Source of the DNA: Candidatus Heimdallarchaeota archaeon LC_2
Lineage (GTDB): Archaea; Asgardarchaeota; Heimdallarchaeia; Heimdallarchaeales; Kariarchaeaceae
Length of the DNA: 64,000 nt
Assembly: GCA_001940725.1 (NCBI GenBank)
Contig: MDVR01000024.1
Coordinates: forward strand, 1 to 64,000
Direction of reading: 5' to 3'
The notes under the pieces are model-generated. The model saw nothing but the letters and a program-made list of their open reading frames with translations, did not search any database and was not told the origin of the DNA. Both the position numbers and the translations under genes were made by a program. Positions 9,263 to 19,119 of the stretch are shown one piece after another. Position 1 is the first letter of the stretch. Each line of letters begins with the position of its first letter.

Positions 9263-12200
9263 TTAAATATTATCCGATTTATCTGTATCAATTATTAGGC
9301 CATTACCTGTGATTAATTTATTCTTAATTTCGTATCTAATCATATAGTTTGATTGAATTTCTTCCTTCTTAATTTTTAGTTCATCCAAAGTGTATTCACC
9401 ACTAACTAATTTTTTCAATTGTTTAAATTCGAGTAATTTTTCGGTAGCACCATATTTTTCAAAAATATCTAAATAATCCTTCACATTATCCATTGAAGTT
9501 CGGCGCTTTAAATTTTCAATAGATGATATCGTACTTGGTTTCCCGAGGTCATTTTGTTTTAATCCTAAATGTATTCTATTTGCTCGGATTAGAGAACCAG
9601 AGATCAGTGGAGCTCGTTCACGATTAGAAGTTGTACTACTCTTGTACTTGTTTTCTGTTAATATTTTTTGAAATCGTATACGTTTCGTAGAGTGATCAGA
9701 TCCTATGTTAGTAACGAATCTTTCAATATCTTTTCTCCCATATATATGGATTCCATATACGTTAGATGTACCTTTTGACCCTGATGAACTTCGATAATCT
9801 AGAGATGAATTTATTCGAAATCTTTTAAGTAATAATTGCATATTCTGTGCTCTTTTCTTACGATGAACTGTAAAATGAATTCCCTGTTTATCAAGACTGA
9901 CGTTGCCATCTCCATCAAAATAACCTCTAAGAAATTGTGAAATGAAATCAGTTGAATATCTGAATATTGGTAGAAATGCCGTTCCATCCTCGACCTCTGA
10001 TCCTTTAATCTTTAAATTGTTGACAATTCGGGTAAAAATGTAGTTATTAGTTTGAATTTAGGGAACTCCATTTTGATTAAATGAGTCTCCTAAAGTCATT
10101 TCAGGGAAATATTCCAAAACCTGTTTCTTGAATTTTTTTAGTAAATTCTTATCTTTATTTGCGAATCCTATTCTATACTGACCGTTTTGTAAATATTCGC
10201 CAATATATCCATCAGATGCTATAAGACCCAAGACATTGAAAAATTCAGGCTTAACAAAATTATTGACTTTCTTCTGTCTACCTCCTGCCCCAATCGAAAT
10301 CACGTTATCAAGAAATTTATGGGAAAATACATTTGGATAATTAATCGCTTGATTTATACGAAGAAGCTCCTTATACGTATAAGACCGTTTATGATAGCTA
10401 TCAGTAATCCGAGAGTATTTCAGATCCAAACTCCTACAAGCATCACGTATTGATGGATACTTATCATTCAATTTCTGATTGAGCCTAACAGCTACATCCT
10501 TTTTCATATGAAAGAAGATGTCCAAGTGCCCTCCTTTCAAAAGTTCAAATGGGGAGGGAAATGCAGATCCAAACTTCGAATAATCCCGAGCAATAAAACA
10601 GTAAGATTTTTCGGTTTCCTTCATTATTTCTGATTCTATTCCTGTTAACTCATCATTCAGTGATTTCGTATTGACTCCAACAACTGCATCTATTCCGGAC
10701 AATGATGTCACTCGCAAGGCTTCATTTGCTTTTACGAAATTTGCTGAATGAATATGTGAATATACAGGTTTATTATTCTGGTCAAACATTAAAAATGGCC
10801 CAGATGCCTTTAATTCCTCTGGAGATAATCTTTGCAAATCTGATGCTTGGATTGGCGGACCATATTTTGGAAATAATATGGTTTCAAAACCAACATCTAC
10901 ATATCTGGAATGAGTTCCTCCACTAAACGGTATTTGAGAATTGTGAAGTGTTGATTCTTGTGACCCTTTTGAAAAGTATAATGCATTTAAGATCATTTTA
11001 ACAAAAGGTAATTGTAGAGATAGAATTTGAGCTATATCCTCTGCAGAATATCCTTGTTGGTACATATCGATTATTTCTTGAATGTCATCATCGACTTGAA
11101 TTTCTGATTCATTATTATTTTCCTCCTCTAATTTAATTTCCGATTTATTTTGTGTCACAGTTGTTTCAGATCCATTTGAATGAGCTATCAGTGATTTATA
11201 TAAATCATTAAGCACCCCCGCGATAGCCTCATATGTCACACCTAACAGTTCTACCATCTCTGATTTTGAAAAGCCCTGGTGATAAAGCTCAATAACATCT
11301 TCTTTTATGTGTTTACATTTTTTCTTCTCAGAAGCTTGTAAAGCATAGTTTTGGTATTTTGAAAACATTGATCTGATTGGGAAAGCTACAATTCTAAATC
11401 CAAATGTAACTGACTTTGAGATTATCTTATCAACTACTCCTAAAGAAATATGAAATGGATATCCAATAATTTCAGTAATTTTTTCAGCTGCTACAGCGAC
11501 CTTACTCGGTTCCCACTTTTCAATGGGCCTATGTTTTGAACGATCACCTCTTGAAGTTCGAACACTTTTCCCATTGGAGGAGTGAAAACTCGAGGACATA
11601 GCTTTGGATGTGAAATGTTTTCTTTTGTTATTCTGCTTCGCCTCTGACCTTTCTAACTCATGAGGATATTTTCTTGAATAAGCTAAATGATTCTGCAGAG
11701 AGTACGTGGCTTGATTTTCATAATGATTATAACCACCTTTTCCACCAGCCCTTGTTTCACCTTCATTTCTTGATCTAAGATGTTGCTCATGTTGTTCAAA
11801 CTGTTCATGTTGTACTTGAAGCTCATATTGTTCATACTCCTTCTGTAATTGATATTCATACTCATATAACCGATGATTATTTTCCCGGAGCGAATACAAT
11901 TCATCCATTTCAAATTGATTTCTTGACTCCAGTTCATCTAGAATTTGAACTTCAGAATCTTGGTCAGATACATCACTCAAGTAATTTGCATAATTTGATC
12001 TCTGTTCAACTTCTAGATCATCCCAATAGGATTCTTGATCTGAATCATCATCTTCAGATTCTGTCTTTACCAAAAATTCATTTTCAAAACGCGAATCAAG
12101 TTCTTCATCATATTCACCATCTGATTTGAAAGGATCGTATTCCTCATCTTGAAAGAAATCAGATTGGTAATTACATTCATTTTCTTTAACTTGATTGTGC

Positions 12201-12724
12201 TCATACTCCCCCTCTAGAAAATGATCAAACTCACTTTCTTGGAAATGATCGTATTCTTGGTCTTGAGTATGGATGTGTTCCTCATCTTGAAAGTGATCTT
12301 CTTCTTGTGCCACATCAAAGTGATTATACTCAATATTATCCTGAAAGTGATTAAATTCATCTTCATTCTGGAAATGATCATATTCTTCATCATAAAAATG
12401 GTCAGTTTCTTCTGGAAATTCATCAAACTCTTCATGATAATGATCGTACTCATTTTGTTCTTCATAATAATCAATTTCTGAATTATGAATATCTTCTTCT
12501 TGAAAATCTGTTTCCTCATCGTATTCTTCATGAGTGTCATACACCTCTGGCTCGTAATCAAAATCATAGGAAGGGTCAAAATCATAATCATCAAATGAAT
12601 AATATTCATCCTGTTCTCTGGTATCATCCGCATATTCTTCTTCTTCATATTCAAATACATGTTGTAAAGAACTCATGATATCAACTTTTGAATTATGAAA
12701 TAGACTGAGTTTACTTTCGGTCAA
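9263..12724 (-). pseudogene. LAGLIDADG homing endonuclease with acidic N-terminal domain, interrupted by one in-frame TAA
   Basis: A single frame runs from the start at 12724 to 9263 (about 1,150 codons) but is broken by one TAA at 10060-10058. Part 1 (888 residues): very acidic, aromatic and His-rich repeats (roughly 40-230, variants of EYDHFQ), a Q/E-rich stretch, a basic stretch near 370-390, and two similar helix-turn-helix units (VIELYHQGFSKSEMVELLGV; IIDMYQQGYSAEDIAQILSL). The first endonuclease motif, VLGLIASDGY, lies near 831. Beyond the stop the same frame continues with the second motif FLRGYFDGDG (about 9905-9934) and the typical IHIYGRKDIERFV tail. No Hint splicing domain is seen, so it is free-standing. 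Its 3' end lies 13 bp from the atpB stop codon. Either a nonsense mutation, two separately made halves, or readthrough. Confidence 0.8.
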
Positions 12725-13433
12725 CTCTGTTACAGATAGCCCTCAGTCCTTCTTATACTTTGATTTGACTATATATGATTTGAAAGGATCGTATTCCTCA
12801 TCTTGAAAGAAATCAGATTGGTAATTACATTCATTTTCTTTAACTTGATTGTGCTCATACTCCCCCTCTAGAAAATGATCAAACTCACTTTCTTGGAAAT
12901 GATCGTATTCTTGGTCTTGAGTATGGATGTGTTCCTCATCTTGAAAGTGATCTTCTTCTTGTGCCACATCAAAGTGATTATACTCAATATTATCCTGAAA
13001 GTGATTAAATTCATCTTCATTCTGGAAATGATCATATTCTTCATCATAAAAATGGTCAGTTTCTTCTGGAAATTCATCAAACTCTTCATGATAATGATCG
13101 TACTCATTTTGTTCTTCATAATAATCAATTTCTGAATTATGAATATCTTCTTCTTGAAAATCTGTTTCCTCATCGTATTCTTCATGAGTGTCATACACCT
13201 CTGGCTCGTAATCAAAATCATAGGAAGGGTCAAAATCATAATCATCAAATGAATAATATTCATCCTGTTCTCTGGTATCATCCGCATATTCTTCTTCTTC
13301 ATATTCAAATACATGTTGTAAAGAACTCATGATATCAACTTTTGAATTATGAAATAGACTGAGTTTACTTTCGGTCAACTCTGTTACAGATAGCCCTCAG
13401 TCCTTCTTATACTTTGATTTGACTATATAAGCT
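12126..13433 (-). repeat. tandem duplication of a 654-bp unit
   Basis: Bases 12126-12779 and 12780-13433 are direct tandem copies, 654 bp (218 codons) each. The unit contains the promoter region and about the first 200 codons of the acidic LAGLIDADG protein. The encoded proteins are identical over about 200 residues, and I saw no difference in DNA until the outer edges. At the junction TGATTTGAAAGG follows ACTATATA, and the outer end reads ACTATATAAGCTACTG. A very recent event, or an assembly artefact. Confidence 0.9.
12743..13378 (-). CDS. stand-alone acidic domain (truncated duplicate of the endonuclease N-terminus)
   Basis: A 211-residue product of the upstream copy of the tandem duplication. 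It carries the whole acidic (E/D)(Y/F)(D/N)HFQ repeat region and then ends with YIVKSKYKKD read from the duplicated upstream DNA. It keeps the same promoter and start as the full-length gene, so it may be expressed as a small, strongly acidic protein. Whether it is functional or only a by-product of the duplication is unknown. Highly acidic repeat proteins can imitate DNA or bind basic domains, but that is speculation here. Confidence 0.55.
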   Translation of the reverse strand: MTESKLSLFHNSKVDIMSSLQHVFEYEEEEYADDTREQDEYYSFDDYDFDPSYDFDYEPEVYDTHEEYDEETDFQEEDIHNSEIDYYEEQNEYDHYHEEFDEFPEETDHFYDEEYDHFQNEDEFNHFQDNIEYNHFDVAQEEDHFQDEEHIHTQDQEYDHFQESEFDHFLEGEYEHNQVKENECNYQSDFFQDEEYDPFKSYIVKSKYKKD

Positions 13434-13485
13434 ACTGAAGTTTTGCAAATATACTGAAAATACATCCACATAATGATTTAAACCA

Positions 13486-14496
13486 TTATAATTGCACATA
13501 AGGAAATTTTAGCTCAATTAAATCAGAAAGTCGATCAAGCTTTTCCAATGTTTCCATATCGTTAATGTGAATATTGTTTTGTGTCAAAATTGTGTCCACA
13601 GTTCTAAGGCGCAGGTGTGATATATTGCTATAGGAAAATAGAAGAATAAATATGAAAATCGCAACAAATATCATTCCTATCCAAAAAACGAGATCTTCAT
13701 GAATGAAAAAAATGTTGAAAAATACAAAACCTAAGGAAATCACAAAGCCAATTATACTGAGATTTACAATTTTTTGTGTTCGAGGTTTTATTGGCCAAAT
13801 CCCAGTGATTCTTAAATCCGTTAGAAATGTATTTGTCAAATAATTTATTATTCTACCTCCTTTTTTAACAAATACATCATGAAGATAATTATCATCCAAT
13901 ATTCCATTCTTGGATTTACGAAGGAATGAACGATTAATTGGAATTATTCCATGAATCTTTAATTTATTAGGATTGTATTTCTTATGATAAGAACGAGTAA
14001 GAATATAATACTCACAGTTTCGAACTCTTTGTAAAATGTGTAAATCTGAAGTTTGGTCAATCACAATCTTGGGATTTAATCCTTTAGATTCGAAAACTTT
14101 AATCATAGAATTGAGATTTACTGGCCTTGCTTCTTGGTAGATAATATATCCGAACAAGAGAAGAAACATCATAATACTATATGCCTCTACTCCTCTTCTT
14201 TGAACAAATTGAAAAGTTGAATTTGAATTATCAACTTCCACAATTAATACTAAGATTGGTACTGCTAAAATCATTATAGAGTTTATTATCACACTCCACT
14301 TCTTAAAAGATCGAATCTGCTCATTGCTAGCTTTTTCAAAAATTTCTCGATCATTCTCGTTCAGTACAGCTCCAATACGTGCGTATGGATCAAATTTGTT
14401 TTGAAAATAGATATCATAGATTATCAAAGTCATAGCAATGAAGATAGGTATAACATTGAAGATTAACATTAAACCCAGTAATAGAAATAAATTCAA
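13486..14496 (-). CDS. integral membrane protein, unknown
   Basis: A 336-residue protein with about five membrane segments: one at the N-terminus (LFLLLGLMLIFNVIPIFIAM), a pair near 70-115 (SIMILAVPILVLIV; AYSIMMFLLLFGYII) and a pair near 245-290 (IIGFVISLGFVFFNIFF; GMIFVAIFIFILLF). A basic cytoplasmic loop of about 120 residues lies between. The last 50 residues are soluble. No known family. It follows the truncated NERD/helicase gene on the same strand (37-nt gap) and may have been cotranscribed with it. Confidence 0.65.
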   Translation of the reverse strand: MNLFLLLGLMLIFNVIPIFIAMTLIIYDIYFQNKFDPYARIGAVLNENDREIFEKASNEQIRSFKKWSVIINSIMILAVPILVLIVEVDNSNSTFQFVQRRGVEAYSIMMFLLLFGYIIYQEARPVNLNSMIKVFESKGLNPKIVIDQTSDLHILQRVRNCEYYILTRSYHKKYNPNKLKIHGIIPINRSFLRKSKNGILDDNYLHDVFVKKGGRIINYLTNTFLTDLRITGIWPIKPRTQKIVNLSIIGFVISLGFVFFNIFFIHEDLVFWIGMIFVAIFIFILLFSYSNISHLRLRTVDTILTQNNIHINDMETLEKLDRLSDLIELKFPYVQL

Positions 14497-14533
14497 TCAA
14501 TGTATAATCATCTGTATTAGAATTTAACAAATA

Positions 14534-15451
14534 TTATCGGTTGAACATCATTTTGTACCACCCATGCATTGTCCTTACTTCAATATCATAAGATGATAAT
14601 TGTGAATAGAGATAATTTTGTAGAGGTTTATTATAGCAAACAACCAAAATTTTCCATCCTTTCAAGTGAGAATATATTTTAGCCAGTTGTAAGGCTTTCT
14701 TTATCAAAATTATTGTTTTTCCACTACCTGCTGCTCCATATAAAATCCTATCTCCGTCATGTGCTAAAGATAATGCATAAGGTATCTGACTTTGTTCGAG
14801 AGATTCCAAAGAAATTTCTGGATTACATTTTTCAACTTTTTGAGTAAAGTTTTCGGGAACTAATAATGATAAGGCGCATAGAGCATTGTTGTTAGATTTT
14901 GATTGGGTTTCGTAATTTATTCGTTTTCGAGTTTCTTTGAATAAAGTTCTAAGTTGCTTCTTGTCTAACTCATCGTGAAACCATGTATCCATATCATGTT
15001 TTTTAACAGCTTGAACTCGTATTTGGTTAGCAAGATCATTTTTTGAATTAACATTAGACAAAACGATAATACCGATTACAGGTAATAAATCTTTAATCTT
15101 ATACTCTATTTCACTGATATATTTCCTGCATTGCTTCCAGGCATTTTCATCCTCCCAAGGAAGTGTTTCATCCGAATTAATGTTCCCATCTTTTACCTCT
15201 AATACAAACAAAGCATCATCCAGAAATATTAAAAAATCAGGTCTAAAGTCCCCATTGATTAGTTCTAGCTGTCCCCAAGAATTTTCCACCGTCCGATTAG
15301 CGGTAGTCAATTGTTGTTTTAACCAACTACTATTTGTAATTTTATTTGCTAAAGTCAATTCTCCAGAAGTCCAACCTGAATATTTTTTGAATTTACTAGT
15401 ATCAAATTTTGATAATGCTATATTACGTTTTACTTGCGATTGTTTCCTCAT
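14534..15451 (-). pseudogene. truncated NERD-nuclease / SF1 helicase gene
   Basis: A 305-residue protein with an N-terminal NERD-like (restriction-like) nuclease domain: RPDFLIFLDDALFVLEVKDG supplies the D...E-x-K active-site pattern near residues 70-90. It is followed by the first part of a UvrD-type helicase: Walker A YGAAGSGKTIILIKKA near 240 and motif Ia ILVVCYNKPLQNYL, ending just after VRTMHGWYKMMF. The frame then stops (TAA at 14536-14534). Walker B and all later motifs are missing, whereas family members run to 550-700 residues. It looks like the N-terminal half of a defence or repair helicase, probably inactive as a helicase; a nuclease-only product is possible. The TIR-like gene lies upstream on the same strand. 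Confidence 0.75.
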
Positions 15452-15674
15452 TAATAGCAGACCTAAAGATCAAAATAATGACAAATTAATTTCTTCAATT
15501 GATGTTAGCTTTTAATTTTGGGATGTAATTAACTTTAATTTGTTATTTATAAGAAATGAAATGATGTTTTTGAGATCTTTACAATGCTAGGTAATTACCA
15601 GAATAATATATCTAAGTGACGATGTCTATTCCAATTCTGATTATATCGAGTAACGGCGATTTGTCAGGATCCAT

Positions 15675-16088
15675 TTAACACTCCATTTTACCAACAATCT
15701 TCGAAATTTTTTGACCCCAACTATCCGCATTGGGGATATCGACATATTTGGAATAATTTCTTGTCATGTCTTGTAGATTACCATCGGTACCAGATAAGTG
15801 AAGACCAAAGATATACCAACCATTTGTCTTTGCAAAATCAATCTCTCTTGTCAATGTAATTTTTGATGAATGAGTATCATCGCCAATTAAGATTACCGAT
15901 CCTTGACATTGAGCCATTCTTGGTTCTATGTCATTAGAAAAAAGTTTTTTCGGATTTTTGCCTCTGAGATCATCTAAATCAACATCTTCAATCATGTTAT
16001 GACAAAGCCCATTGGTTTTGAGACTTTCGATAATCTCTTTAACCCTTGACCTATCATTACCTCTGTAACTAACAAATAAGTTTGCCAT
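15675..16088 (-). CDS. TIR-like (ThsB/DUF1863-type) domain protein
   Basis: A 137-residue single-domain protein. LFVSYRGNDRSRVKEIIESL at the N-terminus, the central IEPRMAQCQGSVILIGDDTH and TLTREIDFAKTNGWYIFGLHLSG match the strand/helix order and the conserved T-x-S...E segment of the TIR-like family that includes Thoeris ThsB (MTH538-like). Such proteins either make a cyclic NAD-derived signal or bind partners in anti-phage defence. No ThsA-like effector is in the window. It sits 223 bp upstream of the truncated NERD/helicase on the same strand. The TIR-like fold is a good match; the defence role is inferred. Confidence 0.7.
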   Translation of the reverse strand: MANLFVSYRGNDRSRVKEIIESLKTNGLCHNMIEDVDLDDLRGKNPKKLFSNDIEPRMAQCQGSVILIGDDTHSSKITLTREIDFAKTNGWYIFGLHLSGTDGNLQDMTRNYSKYVDIPNADSWGQKISKIVGKMEC

Positions 16089-16297
16089 TGATAGAATAAC
16101 GTTACTGTTGACTTTTAAAATTGTTGATTTACCATATTCATTTTCTCCGTCCTCTATACCGATTTTAAGTTAAGCGAGATTGAAAAGTTTAGTTTTTTAT
16201 TATTAACACTAATCATTATTTTCTATTCTAATCATCAAAAAAGTAAATTTAACCATTTTCTATTCATTTCATTTCTCACTCCTCCGAATGGTAATGT

Positions 16298-16411
16298 AAT
16301 GATAACAATGATGCACATCAAGCATCCCAGGATAATCGGTCCGACCAGATGAATCCTAATAATTCAGCTTATCATTCCAGTCGTGGTGGAGGAAGAAGAA
16401 AATTTGCTTAG
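16298..16411 (+). repeat. RGG-tail gene-end repeat, copy 1
   Basis: Reads in one frame as NDNNDAHQASQDNRSD, then QMNPNNSAYHSSRGGGRRKF, A and TAG; a TAA lies two codons upstream of the repeat in the same frame. It is therefore only the last ~37 codons of a gene with an Asn/Gln/Ser-rich, RGG-ending tail. Four related copies follow at 17966, 18954, 19616 and 20384, all on the + strand. The parent gene is not in the window; RNA helicases and single-strand binding proteins often end this way. The remaining part of the 346-bp gap 16089-16434 shows nothing else. Confidence 0.8.
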
Positions 16412-16434
16412 ATAATCCGATAATATGGTGGCAA

Positions 16435-16848
16435 TTAATCCCTATCAAACCAATCTTCCAATAGGCTTTCAGATTCATAATAAGCCCCCAGAATATCTCC
16501 ATTGCCTGCATCTATAATAATTTCAAATTCATTTCCTTCAAATTTCACTTCAACCTCCCAAAAAACATTATTTTTTGCAGTTTCTAATTCAACTTCTTTT
16601 ACTTCTCCACCAGTTGTGTAGGACAAAGCTGTTGATTTTGCTTCACTTTCAGTTATTAAATTAAATTCAGAAAAGTCTCCATCATAGTTTTCAGGGACTT
16701 GAATACTGGTGATTACATCTAAATCATCGTCATCTCCTTCTGTATACTCAAATGGAGTAGTTGGTGCTGCCGCTCTAACTAGCGTGACTGTGACTAATAT
16801 GGTAATTAATACCGTGATCGAAACAGAAATTATTATTTTTTTCCGCAT
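16435..16848 (-). CDS. PepSY-domain exported protein
   Basis: A 137-residue protein with an N-terminal membrane helix (IIISVSITVLITILVTVTL, residues 5-23) followed by AAAPTTPFEY and an acidic linker. Its C-terminal PepSY domain has LITESEAKSTALSYTTGGEV, FWEVEVKFEGNEFEIIIDAG, NGDIL. PepSY domains are small extracytoplasmic modules that often inhibit peptidases or act in sensing. It is probably anchored facing outside. Start ATG at 16848. Confidence 0.8.
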   Translation of the reverse strand: MRKKIIISVSITVLITILVTVTLVRAAAPTTPFEYTEGDDDDLDVITSIQVPENYDGDFSEFNLITESEAKSTALSYTTGGEVKEVELETAKNNVFWEVEVKFEGNEFEIIIDAGNGDILGAYYESESLLEDWFDRD

Positions 16849-17052
16849 ATGTAATTATGGTCGTCCTATATTAAAGGGAATTTGGAACATACCTTGATTC
16901 CTATAGTACATTCATTGAATCGTAAAATTGATCAGATTGAATTTTTCAGTGAAAAACATTAATTGTTACTCGAATTATGAAAGATTAAATAAGGATTCAA
17001 TAAAAGTACCAAACTCCTATTATTTGGAGATGGTGAATAGAAATAAGAACTA

Positions 17053-17385
17053 ATGACATTCTTATCAGATCATCTACAAGATGTTTTAATTTTTATCAGT
17101 GGAATTATAGCGTTATTCATTTCAATTATATTCCTACAACTTTATTTGAGGTATAAAAGACGAGATTACTTCCTTCTAGCACTCGGATTCTTTGCAGGAG
17201 CAATTTCGCTTTCCATTGGTGAATTGGATGCTATAATACAAGAAAGTATCACGACTGAAGCCATAGAATTAATTTCTGCTATCTTTACTTTTTTTATGGT
17301 GATATTAATTCTAATAGTTTTGATTTACCCTGACAAAGTCCCCTTTGATTTCGAGGAAAAAATTATAGAGTCCAATGAGGATTGA
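17053..17385 (+). CDS. three-TM membrane protein, probable sensor partner
   Basis: A 110-residue protein with three membrane helices (about 10-29, 38-54 and 72-92) and a short acidic tail. It ends 3 nt before the GTG start of the winged-helix regulator at 17389, so the two are translationally linked. Pairs of a small membrane protein and a cytoplasmic double-winged-helix protein are frequent in archaea and are thought to couple a membrane signal to transcription. Ligand unknown. Confidence 0.7.
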   Translation: MTFLSDHLQDVLIFISGIIALFISIIFLQLYLRYKRRDYFLLALGFFAGAISLSIGELDAIIQESITTEAIELISAIFTFFMVILILIVLIYPDKVPFDFEEKIIESNED

Positions 17386-17388
17386 ACA

Positions 17389-17916
17389 GTGACTAATCAT
17401 GAAGATGTTTCTGAAATTATCTATTATATAATTCAGGATAATCCAGGAATACATTTTCGTTCCATTTTAGAGAAATCTGATAAACAGATCGGTGTTGTTG
17501 ATTACCATCTAACCAAACTAGAAAAGAATAATCAAATCATAAGTATTAAGCATCGAAATCTGAAATTATTTTTTTTAAAATCTTGGGAAAATAGATTAAA
17601 TGAGTTTAAACATTTAATTGATGCTTTGAGAAAAACAACTCCTAGAAATATATTATTATTTCTTGCTCAAAATCCAAACCATGAAAATTTATCCACTAAA
17701 GAAGTAGCTGTTAACTTGAATTTATCTCCTTCGAATTTACATTGGCATGTTAAAAGATTGGTAGAAGACAAGTTAATAATAGGAATTCGCAAGGGAAGAC
17801 AAGTTACTCTTAAGCTTAATGTAGAAATTCTAACTATCATCTTCTTAGGTAATGAGATATATCCTTCAAAATGGGAAAGAATACTTGATGATATCGAATC
17901 TAGGTTTGGTAGATAA
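17389..17916 (+). CDS. double winged-helix transcriptional regulator
   Basis: A 175-residue DNA-binding protein with two winged-helix units. The first is about residues 5-60 (IIQDNPGIHFRSILEKSDK, VVDYHLTKLEKNNQIISI), the second 80-150 (STKEVAVNLNLSPSNLHWHV, KRLVEDKLIIGIRKGRQVTL). This architecture is known from archaeal ArsR/MarR-like regulators. The start is GTG at 17389. It is coupled to the three-TM protein just upstream. The target genes are unknown. Confidence 0.8.
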   Translation: MTNHEDVSEIIYYIIQDNPGIHFRSILEKSDKQIGVVDYHLTKLEKNNQIISIKHRNLKLFFLKSWENRLNEFKHLIDALRKTTPRNILLFLAQNPNHENLSTKEVAVNLNLSPSNLHWHVKRLVEDKLIIGIRKGRQVTLKLNVEILTIIFLGNEIYPSKWERILDDIESRFGR

Positions 17917-17965
17917 GCCCTACTATTAGATTTAAATTTTTGATTGAGATCATTTTAAGATCGGG

Positions 17966-18007
17966 AACAATTCTCACTCCAGTCGTGGTGGAGGAAGAAG
18001 GATGTAA
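17966..18007 (+). repeat. RGG-tail gene-end repeat, copy 2
   Basis: Short copy reading NNSHSSRGGGRRM and TAA. The DNA core ACTCCAGTCGTGGTGGAGGA is shared with copy 1. It lies between the genes ending at 17916 and starting at 18148. Confidence 0.75.
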
Positions 18008-18147
18008 TATAAATTTACAAACCGATAAGATTCAAAAATATAAGATCAATCGATTACAATAAAACTATAGCAATTTTTCCTTAATTCTATACAATTGCAA
18101 TAAATGTCATATATATCCATGTTAATTATTATTACAGTGGGAATAAG

Positions 18148-18933
18148 GTGGGTCAATGCACAAAGCAAGATTATATTATAACAATTGGAACTGGATTAAT
18201 CCTATTTGTTTTCAAATTCTTATTTTCAGATAAAATATTCGATTTCTTGAGGCGAAGAAGCCTAATTACCCAGATTGTTATTGGAATAGTTTTTGTCCTC
18301 CTCATCGGTTTTGCAATTGTTTATGAAATAATTGAGAGCAAAGAGAAGGAAAAAACGAATAAACTAAGGATCAAAATGTTGGGTCCACTTCCGATGTCAA
18401 AAGGTTATATGGATCATAAATCATATTACCTTTTATTCATAATGTTTTTCTTACCAATTTTGTTACTTGCATTTATGTCTGAATATAAAAATATAATTCT
18501 AATAACGGTTGGAAGTGGAATTTTCATATTCACTCTTACTTATGATAAATATCCATCGAAAAAAGTGGAAAAAATAACCTTCGAGGAATACGTCTGTAGG
18601 GTATGTGGGAATAAGGAAATTGAGAGAAAATCCATGACAGAAACTTGCTGTAAGAAATGTCTGCTAATAAGTGAAAGAATGGGATTTTTATTTATTGGTC
18701 TCATACCCTCAATTTTCGTTATTTCAATATTTTTGATTGATACAATTTTAAGACATGATCCACTCCCTATCCTATCCATATTCTCAAACACGGCATTTTT
18801 GGGTTTCTCAGTGATTGTATTTGAAATAGTATCTATATTTACATTTCTAGGTTTTTATTTGGACAGTAATGAACACAGACGTCGTTTCATCAATTCTAAA
18901 AACAATCGATGGATTTATTTAAATAAAAATTGA
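18148..18933 (+). CDS. multi-TM membrane protein with zinc-ribbon-like loop
   Basis: A 261-residue protein with about six membrane helices: 10-25, 44-62, 88-104, 110-126, then 178-195 and 212-236. A soluble loop contains VCRVCGNKEIERKSM and ETCCKKC, a C-x2-C...C-x2-C arrangement that could bind zinc. The start is GTG at 18148; the first Cys-containing residues GQCTKQDY follow directly. No family recognised. It is the only gene between tail repeats 2 and 3. Confidence 0.6.
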   Translation: MGQCTKQDYIITIGTGLILFVFKFLFSDKIFDFLRRRSLITQIVIGIVFVLLIGFAIVYEIIESKEKEKTNKLRIKMLGPLPMSKGYMDHKSYYLLFIMFFLPILLLAFMSEYKNIILITVGSGIFIFTLTYDKYPSKKVEKITFEEYVCRVCGNKEIERKSMTETCCKKCLLISERMGFLFIGLIPSIFVISIFLIDTILRHDPLPILSIFSNTAFLGFSVIVFEIVSIFTFLGFYLDSNEHRRRFINSKNNRWIYLNKN

Positions 18934-18953
18934 ATTTATCTGAGTTAAATATA

Positions 18954-18998
18954 ATGAATCCTAATAATTCAGCATATCACTCCAATCGATCGATTTGA
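18954..18998 (+). repeat. RGG-tail gene-end repeat, copy 3
   Basis: Reads MNPNNSAYHSNRSI and TGA, losing the RGG part. Its 3' edge runs into GACTATTTAAGCTACTG (18997-19013), which matches the outer edge of the 654-bp tandem duplication at 13421-13437. Confidence 0.75.
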
Positions 18999-19119
18999 CT
19001 ATTTAAGCTACTGCATCCCAGATTTATATTTTTTATTGCAGTCTAATTTTCTGGGTATTGGGAGCAAATATCATTTGAAACTCGATAATTTTTTTTAAAG
19101 AATTATTTAAACACAAAAT

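Noticed and set aside
12221..13314. Open frames antisense or shifted to the acidic domain, rich in Met/Ile or Phe/Ile
   Set aside because: They mirror the GAT/GAA/TTC-rich coding of the acidic repeats and appear identically in both copies of the duplication; no independent sign of coding.
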